A stretch of DNA of 64,000 bases from Blautia glucerasea (lineage in GTDB: Bacteria; Bacillota; Clostridia; Lachnospirales; Lachnospiraceae). The notes under the pieces were generated by a model, which was not told where the DNA came from, ran no database searches, and worked only from the letters and a program-made list of their open reading frames with translations. The stretch is from NCBI RefSeq assembly GCF_020537505.1, contig NZ_JAJBMO010000009.1:76017-140016 (forward strand). The letters run 5' to 3'. Every line of letters starts with the position of its first letter. Position 1 is the stretch's first letter. A program made the translations under genes and the position numbers. Of the stretch, positions 49,298-57,785 are shown piece by piece.

Positions 49298-50299
49298 ATG
49301 AAAAAGATACTTCTCATTGCAACAGGAGGCACCATCGCCTCTAAATATACGGCAGAGGGCCTGGCACCGCAGATTTCCGCAGAAGAGCTGCTGGAATACA
49401 TCCCGGAGGCAAGGGGATTCTGTACCATTGATACGGTACAGCCTTTTGCACTGGACAGCACAAATGTGTGCGCAGGCCACTGGCTGAAGCTTGCCAGACT
49501 GATCGAATCTAAATATGAATTTTACGACGGATTTGTGCTTTGCCACGGAACCGATACCATGGCGTATACAGCTGCGGCTTTGTCCTATCTGATCCAGAAT
49601 AACCGCAGACCGATTGTGATTACAGGGGCGCAGAAGCCCATTGATCTGGCAATCACAGACGCCCGTTCCAACCTGCTGGATAGTCTGCGTTTCGCGTCGC
49701 ATGACCGGTCACATGGGATTTCTATTGTGTTTGGCGGAAAGGTGATTGCAGGAACCAGGGCGAAGAAGGAGTTTTCCAAAAGCTACAATGCTTTTTCCAG
49801 CATTAATTACCCGGATATTGCGTCCATTCATGATAATAAGATTATTTTTTATATTGATGACAAGGACCAGTCTACCAAGCCGCTTGTGTTTTATCATGAG
49901 ATGAACCAGAAGATTTTTCTGCTGAAGCTGATCCCTGGAATTGACGGGAAAGTGCTGGACGCCCTTTTCCCGGCTTATGACGGACTGATTATCGAGTCCT
50001 TCGGCGTGGGCGGGCTGCCACATTATGAGAATGATGATTTTATGGAAGCCATCGGACATTGGATCAAGGCGGGCAAGCCGGTGTGCATGGCTACCCAGGT
50101 TACCCATGAGGGAAGCGACATGGAGGTTTACCAGGTGGGAAAGATCATTAAGGAGCGTTTTCCAGTGCTGGAGTCTTATGATATGACACTGGAGGCGTCT
50201 GTGACGAAAATGATGTGGGCACTGGGACAGACCCGGGATAAGGAGAAATTTAGGGAGTTGTTTTATACGACAATTAACCATGATCTGCTTTTCCTGTAA
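49298..50299 (+). CDS. ansA: L-asparaginase
   Basis: This 333-residue cytoplasmic asparaginase hydrolyses Asn to Asp and ammonia. The nucleophile Thr12 lies in ATGGTIAS, and the second catalytic segment is HGTDTMAYTAAALS (H83 to S96). There is no signal peptide, which fits the type I enzyme. RBS AAAGGA precedes the ATG. It stands alone between the phosphoesterase and DUF4317 genes. Confidence 0.93.
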   Translation: MKKILLIATGGTIASKYTAEGLAPQISAEELLEYIPEARGFCTIDTVQPFALDSTNVCAGHWLKLARLIESKYEFYDGFVLCHGTDTMAYTAAALSYLIQNNRRPIVITGAQKPIDLAITDARSNLLDSLRFASHDRSHGISIVFGGKVIAGTRAKKEFSKSYNAFSSINYPDIASIHDNKIIFYIDDKDQSTKPLVFYHEMNQKIFLLKLIPGIDGKVLDALFPAYDGLIIESFGVGGLPHYENDDFMEAIGHWIKAGKPVCMATQVTHEGSDMEVYQVGKIIKERFPVLESYDMTLEASVTKMMWALGQTRDKEKFRELFYTTINHDLLFL

Positions 50300-50412
50300 A
50301 AAACGTTGAAATATTGTGGACAAGTAAGCTAAAATATAAAAGCTGGTTACGGTTCATTTGTGGACTAGCAATTATGAAACAAAAAATGCGCTACATTGGA
50401 GGACATAACTAG

Positions 50413-51558
50413 ATGAACAAAAAAGAAATTTCCGAAATCAAAAGGCAGTTTACCCCAGCCAATTGCAACATTACCCGTATTTGCGGCTGCTACGTAGACA
50501 GCGATAAGAATAAAAAAACAGAGTTAAAAGAAGCCTTTCTTTCTCTTTCAGAGGAAGAGATGTTCAAGTATTTTGATATTTTCAAGAAAACACTTTCCGG
50601 TACATTAGGAAAGAACCTGATGAATATGGAATTCCCGTTAGACGAGGAAAGAGAGGGTGGCAAGCACGAATTTCTGATGAAGCTTCGTGCCAGCAAATTG
50701 AAAGATGACGCCCTGATTGAGAGCTTTTATGACAAAATTATCGAAAATTACGATTATCCGGAAAATTACTACATAATCCTGGTACATGCTGTGTACGATA
50801 TTCCGGGAAGAACCTCAGATGGAATTGATATGGATGACGCTTCGGAAGAAATCTACGAGCACATTCTTTGCAGCATCTGTCCGGTGAAGCTGTCCAAGGC
50901 GGGACTTTGTTATAATGCGGAAGCGAACCTGATCCAGGACCGCATCCGTGACTGGATCGTGGAAATGCCAGAGAACGGCTTCCTTTTCCCGTTGTTCAAT
51001 GACCGAAGCACAGATATCCACGGTTTACTCTATTATTCCAAGAATGCAGAACAGCTTCACGATATTTTTGTGGACGAGGTGTTCGGCTGTACCGCTCCAC
51101 TTTCCGCTGGCGGACAGCGTGATTCTTTCAATATGTTGGTAGAGGAAACCCTGGGGGATGACTGCCAGTATGACACAGTCATTGGAATCCATGAGAAACT
51201 GAACGAGATCATCGAAGCCCAGAAGGATTCTCCAGACCCGGTAGTTCTTACCAAGTCCGAGGTGAAGCGCCTTTTTGAGGATTGCGGCGTAGAGGATGAA
51301 AAGCTGGAAACCTTCGATAACCAGTATGAGGTGGTTGCTGGCGAAAAAGCCACTATGGTAGCCTCCAACATCACCAACACCCGCAAATTCGAGATCAAAA
51401 CTCCGGACGTGGTGATCCACGTAGAGCCAGAAAAAGTAGAACTGGTGGAAACCCGGATCATTGATGGCCGCAAATGCCTGGTGATCCCCATGGAAGATGT
51501 GGAGATCAACGGAATCCGCGTGCGCATGGGCGGCGAGAACAGCGAGGAATCCATATGA
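50413..51558 (+). CDS. DUF4317 family protein
   Basis: This 381-residue cytoplasmic protein begins MNKKEISEIKRQFTPANCNITRICGCYVD, the DUF4317 family signature, and is full length. No catalytic motif is apparent. Its stop overlaps the LysR start (ATGA), so the two are translationally coupled. Function unknown. Confidence 0.88.
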   Translation: MNKKEISEIKRQFTPANCNITRICGCYVDSDKNKKTELKEAFLSLSEEEMFKYFDIFKKTLSGTLGKNLMNMEFPLDEEREGGKHEFLMKLRASKLKDDALIESFYDKIIENYDYPENYYIILVHAVYDIPGRTSDGIDMDDASEEIYEHILCSICPVKLSKAGLCYNAEANLIQDRIRDWIVEMPENGFLFPLFNDRSTDIHGLLYYSKNAEQLHDIFVDEVFGCTAPLSAGGQRDSFNMLVEETLGDDCQYDTVIGIHEKLNEIIEAQKDSPDPVVLTKSEVKRLFEDCGVEDEKLETFDNQYEVVAGEKATMVASNITNTRKFEIKTPDVVIHVEPEKVELVETRIIDGRKCLVIPMEDVEINGIRVRMGGENSEESI

Positions 51559-52466
51559 CTCTGGCACAACTTCGTTACGCGATTATGGTGGCAAATTCCA
51601 ATTCCATGAATGAAGCTGCCCGGAATCTTTTTATATCACAGCCAAGTTTATCTTCCGCAATCAGGGAACTGGAAGAGGAAATCGGGGTAGAGCTTTTCCG
51701 CAGGACAAACCGTGGAATTTCCGTAACCCCCGAGGGCGAGGAGTTCCTGGGCTACGCCCGTCAGGTGGTGGAGCAGTATGAGCTGATCGAATCCAAATAC
51801 GTCTCCAAGGAGCGCACGAAAAAGAAATTCAGCGTCTCCATGCAGCACTACACCTTTGCGGTAAACGCCTTCGTGGAAATGGTCAAACAGTTCGGAATGG
51901 ACGAATATGAATTTGCCGTCCATGAGACACGCACCTACGACATTATCACCGATGTAAAAGATTTCAAAAGCGAGATCGGCATCCTTTACCTGAATGACTT
52001 TAACCATAAAGTACTGGAGAAGCTTTTCCATGAGTTTAACCTGGAATTTCACCCAATCCTGGAGTGCAGCATCTACGTCTACATGTGGAAAGGACACCCC
52101 CTCGCCGACCGTGAGCTGATCACCCTGGAAGACCTCCGGGAATACCCCTGTCTCTCCTTCGAGCAAGGCACCTATAACTCCTTCTACTTTGCAGAAGAGG
52201 TTCTGAGCACCTACGAGTACAAACGTCTCATCAAAGCCAACGACCGCGCCACCCTCCTGAACCTGATGGTGGGTCTCAACGGCTACACCCTCTGCTCAGG
52301 CATCATCTGCGAAGAGCTGAACGGTTCCGACTACTGCGCCGTCAAACTGGACTCCGACGAGGTGATGACCATTGGTTACCTCGCCCGTAAAGGCACTACG
52401 ATCAGTAAATTAGGGCAGAAGTACCTGGAGGAAATAGCTAAATACAAGGACAAGGCATTACGCTAG
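51555..52466 (+). CDS. LysR-family transcriptional regulator
   Basis: This 303-residue regulator has an N-terminal winged HTH (about residues 1-60; MNEAARNLFISQPSLSSAIRELEEEIGVELFRRTNRG) and a substrate-binding effector domain. ATG 51555 overlaps the DUF4317 stop and has AGGAA upstream; the longer frame to 51474 lies inside that gene. It sits 220 bases before the methionine importer operon, so control of that operon is a fair guess. Many LysR relatives (CysB, YtlI) govern sulfur metabolism. Confidence 0.9.
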   Translation: MTLAQLRYAIMVANSNSMNEAARNLFISQPSLSSAIRELEEEIGVELFRRTNRGISVTPEGEEFLGYARQVVEQYELIESKYVSKERTKKKFSVSMQHYTFAVNAFVEMVKQFGMDEYEFAVHETRTYDIITDVKDFKSEIGILYLNDFNHKVLEKLFHEFNLEFHPILECSIYVYMWKGHPLADRELITLEDLREYPCLSFEQGTYNSFYFAEEVLSTYEYKRLIKANDRATLLNLMVGLNGYTLCSGIICEELNGSDYCAVKLDSDEVMTIGYLARKGTTISKLGQKYLEEIAKYKDKALR

Positions 52467-52485
52467 TAACCAATACACAGCCAGT

Positions 52486-52553
52486 GGGGAGCGGTAAATC
52501 TAAGCGAGCCATTTAAGGAACGTTGCGACGGAGAGTGTGATTTATCCCTCCCC
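52486..52553. repeat. Structured intergenic element with GGAACGTTGC core
   Basis: GGGGAGCGGTAAATC (52486-52500) pairs with GATTTATCCCTCCCC (52539-52553) with one mismatch and one G-U pair. The loop contains GGAACGTTGC (52517-52526), also found in the element at the right edge. Confidence 0.5.
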
Positions 52554-52612
52554 CGCGGGCGTCCTTTATCCTGCTATAGCCTCACCCTATAACTAGCCCA
52601 AACTTTTAAGAA

Positions 52613-52642
52613 TTAACACTTTTTTTCCAAAAGTGTTATAGT
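52613..52642 (+). promoter_or_regulatory. metNIQ promoter with palindromic operator
   Basis: -35 TTAACA (52613-52618), an 18-base spacer, extended -10 TGT-TATAGT (box 52637-52642). AACACTTTT (52615-52623) and AAAAGTGTT (52629-52637) form a perfect inverted repeat between the boxes, well placed for a repressor. Confidence 0.7.
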
Positions 52643-52687
52643 AACCATATCGACGATGAAACACCACTTAAAGGAAAGAGGAAAGAC

Positions 52688-53707
52688 ATGTCTTCAATAG
52701 TAATCCAAGATGTGAGCAAAACCTTCGAAACCAAAGACGGTTCCGTACAAGCCCTGAACCACGTAAGCCTCTCCATTGAATCCGGAGATATTTACGGAAT
52801 CATCGGAATGTCCGGTGCAGGAAAAAGTACCTTGGTACGCTGTATGAACTTTCTGGAAGTACCATCCGAAGGAAACGTATTAATAGACGGAAAACCCCTT
52901 AGCGAATTTTCCCCAAAAGAACTCCGCAAGGAGCGGGAAAAAATAGGAATGATCTTCCAGCACTTCAACCTGCTCATGCAGAAAAACGTACTGGAAAACG
53001 TCTGCTTCCCACTGTATATTCAGGGAAAAAAGAAATCCGAAGCAAGAGCAAAAGCCCTGGAACTTCTGGAAATCGTAGGACTGGCAGATAGAGCGAAGGC
53101 TTATCCAGCACAGCTCTCCGGTGGACAGAAACAAAGAGTGGCAATCGCCAGAGCCCTGGCCTCCGACCCGCAGATCTTACTCTGTGATGAAGCCACAAGC
53201 GCCCTGGATCCCCAGACCACATCCTCCATACTAGAACTTTTGCAGAACATCAATCAGAAATTTGGAATCACCATCGTGATCATCACCCACCAGATGTCAG
53301 TTGTACGTGAGATCTGTACTCACGTAGCAATCATGAAAGACGGTGAAGTAAAAGAACAAGGTCTGGTAGAAGATATCTTCAACCATCCGAAATCACAGGT
53401 AGCCAAAGAACTGATCAGCAGAGACTCTGGAAGCGACATGGAAAGCAAGAAACTTACCCAGCCTGAAATCCAGAACGGCGAAATTGTTCGAATTGTATTT
53501 TCTGAGAACTCCGCATTCGAGCCAGTGATTGCAAACCTTATATTAACCTTCCACGAACCGGTAAACATTCTGAAAGCCGACACAAAAAATGTAGGCGGTG
53601 TAGCCAAAGGAGAAATGATCCTCCAGTTTATGAACGGCAGCACCAATGTACCGGAAATGAAGAAATTCCTTATGGAACGTGGACTTGAGATAGGGGAGGC
53701 GAACTGA
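52688..53707 (+). CDS. metN: Methionine ABC transporter ATP-binding protein
   Basis: This 339-residue ATPase has Walker A GMSGAGKST (40-48), signature LSGGQKQR, Walker B LLCDEATSALDP, and the C-terminal NIL domain (about 265-339) that senses methionine in known MetN proteins. RBS GAGGAAAG precedes the ATG. metI follows 2 bases after the stop. Confidence 0.95.
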   Translation: MSSIVIQDVSKTFETKDGSVQALNHVSLSIESGDIYGIIGMSGAGKSTLVRCMNFLEVPSEGNVLIDGKPLSEFSPKELRKEREKIGMIFQHFNLLMQKNVLENVCFPLYIQGKKKSEARAKALELLEIVGLADRAKAYPAQLSGGQKQRVAIARALASDPQILLCDEATSALDPQTTSSILELLQNINQKFGITIVIITHQMSVVREICTHVAIMKDGEVKEQGLVEDIFNHPKSQVAKELISRDSGSDMESKKLTQPEIQNGEIVRIVFSENSAFEPVIANLILTFHEPVNILKADTKNVGGVAKGEMILQFMNGSTNVPEMKKFLMERGLEIGEAN

Positions 53708-53709
53708 TT

Positions 53710-54369
53710 ATGTGGACGAAACAAGTAACCGATATGATAATCGCAGGTGTAGGGGAAACATTATACATGACCCTGTTTTCCACCTTCTTCGGATATGTAT
53801 TCGGAATGCCCCTTGGTATTCTCCTGAAAGTATCTGACAAAGAAGGCCTGCGGCCCAATTCAGTACTATATAAGATCCTGGATGTGATCGCTAATATTTT
53901 CCGAAGCATCCCATTCCTGATCCTGTTGATCCTGCTCATTCCATTCACCAGATTTCTGGTAGGAAAAAGCTATGGAACCACAGCCACCATCGTACCCCTT
54001 ACCATTGCGGCAATCCCTTTTATCGGACGAATGGTAGAGTCTTCCCTGAATGAGGTAGATCCGGGCGTTATCGAGGCTGCAAGATCCATGGGAGCAAGCA
54101 ATCTTCAGATTGTATTTAAGGTAATGCTGGTAGAAGCAAGAACATCCCTGATCTCAGGAGCCACCATTGTAACTGGAACCATTCTTGGTTATTCCGCAAT
54201 GGCAGGAACCGTAGGAGGCGGCGGACTTGGAGATATTGCAGTCCGTTACGGATACAACCGCTGGCAGACAGACATTATGCTGGTAACGGTCATTCTTCTG
54301 GTAGTACTGGTACAGATTTTCCAGACGATTGGTATGCTGATCGCCAACAAGCTGGACAAACGAAAATAG
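53710..54369 (+). CDS. metI: Methionine ABC transporter permease
   Basis: This 219-residue permease has five TM helices and the coupling loop EAARSMGASNLQIVFKVMLVEA. It is nearly contiguous with metN. AGGGGAGG precedes ATG 53710. It imports methionine and possibly D-methionine or related sulfur compounds. Confidence 0.95.
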   Translation: MWTKQVTDMIIAGVGETLYMTLFSTFFGYVFGMPLGILLKVSDKEGLRPNSVLYKILDVIANIFRSIPFLILLILLIPFTRFLVGKSYGTTATIVPLTIAAIPFIGRMVESSLNEVDPGVIEAARSMGASNLQIVFKVMLVEARTSLISGATIVTGTILGYSAMAGTVGGGGLGDIAVRYGYNRWQTDIMLVTVILLVVLVQIFQTIGMLIANKLDKRK

Positions 54370-54370
54370 A

Positions 54371-54460
54371 TCACAGACCGCATGAAAAACCTTATCTGTG
54401 AACAATAACGAAAATTGATAATTGGCAGGAGCTTCCAATCAGCTTCTGTTCATTATAAAA
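54371..54460 (+). other. Hairpins in the metI-metQ gap
   Basis: TCACAGA pairs with TCTGTGA (about 54371-54402). GTTCAT pairs with ATGAAC further on. They may stabilise or separate the binding-protein mRNA, whose expression is usually higher than that of the permease. Confidence 0.4.
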
Positions 54461-54515
54461 ATGAACATAATGTAGAAACAAAATATATTTTAAAAAAACG
54501 AGGAGGAACTTTATT

Positions 54516-55439
54516 ATGAAAAAATTAATCGCAGCAGCACTTACAGGAGCATTAGTGCTTGGAACCGTTGGAACATCCGTTGTTTTCGCAGCAGATGATG
54601 ATAAAACCATCACAGTAGCAGCATCCGAGACACCACATTCTGAAATCCTTGAGGCAGCAAAACCAATTCTTGAGGAAGAGGGCTACGACCTTGAGGTAAC
54701 AGTCTTTGATGATTATGTACAGCCAAACGAAGTAGTCGAGAGCGGTGATTTCGACGCAAACTACTTCCAGCACATTCCATATCTGAACAGCTTCAACGAG
54801 GAGAAAGGAACCCACCTTGTAAACGCAGGCGGAATCCACTACGAGCCATTTGGAATTTATCCTGGAACAAAATCCAGCCTTGATGACATCGCAGACGGCG
54901 ACACGATCGCAGTACCGAATGATACTACAAACGAGGCAAGAGCACTTCTTCTTCTCCAGGACAACGGAATTATCAAACTGAAAGACGGTGTTGGTCTTGA
55001 GGCAACTGTAAACGACATTGAGGAGAATCCATACAACGTAGAAATTGTTGAGCTTGCTGCTGAGCAGGTAGCGCGTGTTGCAGAAGAGACTTCTTACATT
55101 GTCCTTAACGGAAACTATGCACTTCAGGCGGGTTACTCTGTATCTAAAGATGCACTTGCATATGAAACCTCTGATTCTGAGGCTGCCAAAACATATGTAA
55201 ACGTAATCGCAGTAAAAGAAGGAAACGAGAACAGCGACAAGATCAAAGCTCTTGTGGACGTATTAAAATCTGACGAGATCAAAGATTTCATCAACGAGAA
55301 ATATGACGGAGCCGTTATCCCATTCGAGGACAGCGACGACGCACAGGCTGAGGATGCAGACGCAGCAGACGCTGACGAGAGCGCAGATGCAGAAGCTGAC
55401 ACAGCTGACGAGGCAGCTGAGGAGACAGACGCTGAATAA
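54516..55439 (+). CDS. metQ: Methionine-binding protein, non-lipidated, with acidic tail
   Basis: This 307-residue NLPA/MetQ-family binding protein has a signal peptide ending SVVFAADDD. Family motifs are HSEILEAAKPILEEEGYDLEV, DANYFQHIPYL and EPFGIYP. Unlike typical Gram-positive MetQ it has no Cys at the cleavage site and none elsewhere in the mature part, so it cannot be a lipoprotein. The last 35 residues are Asp/Ala/Glu repeats. How it stays near the membrane is not evident. AGGAGG precedes the ATG. Confidence 0.9.
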   Translation: MKKLIAAALTGALVLGTVGTSVVFAADDDKTITVAASETPHSEILEAAKPILEEEGYDLEVTVFDDYVQPNEVVESGDFDANYFQHIPYLNSFNEEKGTHLVNAGGIHYEPFGIYPGTKSSLDDIADGDTIAVPNDTTNEARALLLLQDNGIIKLKDGVGLEATVNDIEENPYNVEIVELAAEQVARVAEETSYIVLNGNYALQAGYSVSKDALAYETSDSEAAKTYVNVIAVKEGNENSDKIKALVDVLKSDEIKDFINEKYDGAVIPFEDSDDAQAEDADAADADESADAEADTADEAAEETDAE

Positions 55440-55480
55440 TCAAAAAACCATAAGAAATTTAAAAATGTGAAATAGGAGAA

Positions 55481-55527
55481 GCACTATAAAGTGGATTCAT
55501 GCAGCGGATTCCTTTATAGTGCTTTTT
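55481..55527 (+). terminator. Terminator of metNIQ
   Basis: GCACTATAAAG (55481-55491) and CTTTATAGTGC (55512-55522) form a perfect stem, then TTTTT. Confidence 0.9.
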
Positions 55528-55617
55528 GTATATAATTTGTAATAGAAAAGTAACCCTGGTGAAACGAAATTAAATTATAATATATTTAGTTATACGCAAA
55601 AGAAGGAGAACGTGTGA

Positions 55618-57111
55618 ATGAATAAATTTGGCAAGAAAATAAATTGGGTACTGGGGGTGCTTTTTGCAGGGTACTGGGCATATACGCTGCTGTCTGTAAT
55701 CTGTTTAAATAGAAATGTGGCTTACAAAAAGCGCACATACGAATACAGCAATTTCGTACCAACTTTGCTGGCTGTTATAATTTTGGCAGTTATATTCTGG
55801 GCAGCTGGCAAAAAAGTAATCAGTAGAATTGAGAAGATAGAAAAGAAAAAATTCTATTTGCTTTTGATTGTAATGGATATATTGGTGTTTGGCGTGCAGA
55901 TGTATCTCATGACTTACCTTTCAAAGCCAATCCGTTATGATTTTCAAAGAGTTCGGGAAACTGCGATTAAATTGGCTGAGGAACATACGTTTATAAATCA
56001 GGCATACTTTAACTATTACCGGATGAACCGTAACATTTTGTTCGTTTTTGCAATGTTAGTAAAGATTTTTAAAGACTGGCAGCCAGTTATCGTAATAGGA
56101 CTGTTACTGGTAAACCTTTCTGTGTTTTTTTCGGCACAAATATGTTATAAATTGACCGGAAAGAAGAGCATTGCATTTGCCGTTTATTTGATTGGCGTGT
56201 TTATGTTTGATTTTGCATATCGTTCATTTGTTCCTTATACAGATAATTATGGTGTATTCTTTTTGACTGCTTTTCTATTTGTTTTTATAAATTGGAGAGA
56301 CAAAATTGGATGGAATATTATTTCAGTCATTCTTTTAGCAATTGGCTGTTATATTAAAATTACAGTAGCTATTCTGGTAATTGCAGGCGGAATTGTTATA
56401 CTATGTCTGCAAATTAAAGATAAGAAAAAGTTTATAAAACAAGCTGCTATTTTGTGCCTGGTATTTGTATGCACATTTGGCGGTATTATGAAAATGCAAA
56501 ATAGCTATTTTGAAAAAAATGGATTTGTAGATGATCCATCAATTCAAAGAGGACTATGGCATTATTTTATGATGGGGCAGAAAGATGCTTACCTTGGGGC
56601 TGTAAATGTAAAAGATATCCGATATACAGATAGTTTTGCTACCGTAAAAGAACGAAATGCCGCAAATCGGGAAAAAGGAATAAAAAGAATTAAGAATCGT
56701 GGGCTGGTAGGAAATCTTTTCTTTTATACGTACAAGAACTTCCAAAATTATAATGATGGATGTTTTTCACCAGTTCAAAGCGTGACAAAAGGTGAGGAAA
56801 AGTACGGGAACTCGTTGGTCGAAAAAATTTTTATAAAAAAGAAAGCGTATAATCGCTATTATGCTTTAATGGAACAGACACTATGGCTTTTGGTATTAAG
56901 TTGTATTATGTTTGCTGGAATAAAGACGAAAAATAACAGTAAAACAATGCTGTATTTAAAATTAGTAATTTTAGGTGTATCTGCATATACAATGATTTTT
57001 GAAAGCCGACCGAAATATCTGTTTATGTTTATTCCGGTTTATCTGATTTTGGCCGGATTAGGGCTAAATGAATTGAATAATAAGAGGAAATGGATTAGAA
57101 AAATCAGTTGA
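55618..57111 (+). CDS. GT-C-type polytopic membrane glycosyltransferase-like protein
   Basis: This 497-residue protein has about 11-12 hydrophobic helices and a larger non-membrane segment (about residues 300-400). The layout resembles the GT39/ArnT/PMT superfamily that uses polyprenyl-phosphate sugars. No clear catalytic DD/DE motif could be placed with confidence, so this is a fold-level guess. The gene is AT-rich (many AAA, ATT, TTT codons) compared with its flanks, which suggests acquisition. RBS AAGGAG is upstream. Confidence 0.65.
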   Translation: MNKFGKKINWVLGVLFAGYWAYTLLSVICLNRNVAYKKRTYEYSNFVPTLLAVIILAVIFWAAGKKVISRIEKIEKKKFYLLLIVMDILVFGVQMYLMTYLSKPIRYDFQRVRETAIKLAEEHTFINQAYFNYYRMNRNILFVFAMLVKIFKDWQPVIVIGLLLVNLSVFFSAQICYKLTGKKSIAFAVYLIGVFMFDFAYRSFVPYTDNYGVFFLTAFLFVFINWRDKIGWNIISVILLAIGCYIKITVAILVIAGGIVILCLQIKDKKKFIKQAAILCLVFVCTFGGIMKMQNSYFEKNGFVDDPSIQRGLWHYFMMGQKDAYLGAVNVKDIRYTDSFATVKERNAANREKGIKRIKNRGLVGNLFFYTYKNFQNYNDGCFSPVQSVTKGEEKYGNSLVEKIFIKKKAYNRYYALMEQTLWLLVLSCIMFAGIKTKNNSKTMLYLKLVILGVSAYTMIFESRPKYLFMFIPVYLILAGLGLNELNNKRKWIRKIS

Positions 57112-57172
57112 AAAAAATCGTATAATTTGCTATTATAAAAACGAATTTTTTCAGGTATTGAGGTGAGGCCAA

Positions 57173-57595
57173 GTGAAAAAAACTGAATGTGCAAACCGTT
57201 TCGTCTGCCTGTTTTTCAGCGTGGCGATTGCGGTTTTATGTGTATTCTTTGCAGGCATGGAAGCAAAGGATATAATGCATGTTTATGATCTGAAACCGGC
57301 CTCTGCTTCTTTGATCTCACCAGAGCTTTCCAGAAGCGCCCAGACAAGTGCGGAAGAACTGACAGGACTTCGGCAGGTGTCTGTAAGGCTGGAGGCGGAC
57401 CAGCGCCTTCGCTACAGGAGCGGTGTGGAAATCCTGGTGCTCATCATGCTTGCAGTTCTGCTTGCAAATACCGTATTTTATAAAGCCAAAAAGCGCCTGC
57501 TGACCAGGAACGACACGGATGGCAGGCGGTTTATTATCTGTTACATCCATCATCAGGACGGACAGAAATACGGAAGATCATATATCGTTGTTTAA
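57173..57595 (+). CDS. Small two-TM membrane protein, unknown function
   Basis: This 140-residue protein starts at GTG 57173 with AGGTGAGG (57161-57168). It has TM helices at about residues 12-28 and 86-102 with an extracellular loop of about 55 residues, and a basic cytoplasmic tail. I do not recognise it. TTGAAA (57108-57113) and TATTAT (57131-57136), 17 bases apart, may be its promoter. Confidence 0.65.
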   Translation: MKKTECANRFVCLFFSVAIAVLCVFFAGMEAKDIMHVYDLKPASASLISPELSRSAQTSAEELTGLRQVSVRLEADQRLRYRSGVEILVLIMLAVLLANTVFYKAKKRLLTRNDTDGRRFIICYIHHQDGQKYGRSYIVV

Positions 57596-57689
57596 ATATT
57601 GCAAAATGCTGCAATTGTTTATACTGTTTGCAGTACTGGCAATTATTTTCCATGTAAACAAACGGATATGATTGGAGGTATGACACTAT

Positions 57690-57785
57690 ATGTTACTTAA
57701 TATTTTTATAGGAGTAATGATTGTTGCAGCCATTGCAGTCGGTCTTTGGATGGCATGGTTTGACAGTCATGGAGGAAAGAAATGA
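57690..57785 (+). CDS. 31-residue single-TM small protein ahead of the transporter
   Basis: The reading frame MLLNIFIGVMIVAAIAVGLW then MAWFDSHGGKK is one TM helix with a short polar tail. GGAGG (57674-57678) is 11 bases upstream. Its TGA overlaps the ATG of the transporter gene (ATGA), so the two are translationally coupled. The GGAGG used by the transporter lies within its last codons. Small single-helix subunits encoded before transporters (as KdpF) are known, but this family is not recognised. Confidence 0.6.
   Translation: MLLNIFIGVMIVAAIAVGLWMAWFDSHGGKK

Noticed and set aside
52467..52687. SAM riboswitch upstream of metN
   Set aside because: No SAM-I core or terminator was found. A promoter with a palindromic operator occupies the space.
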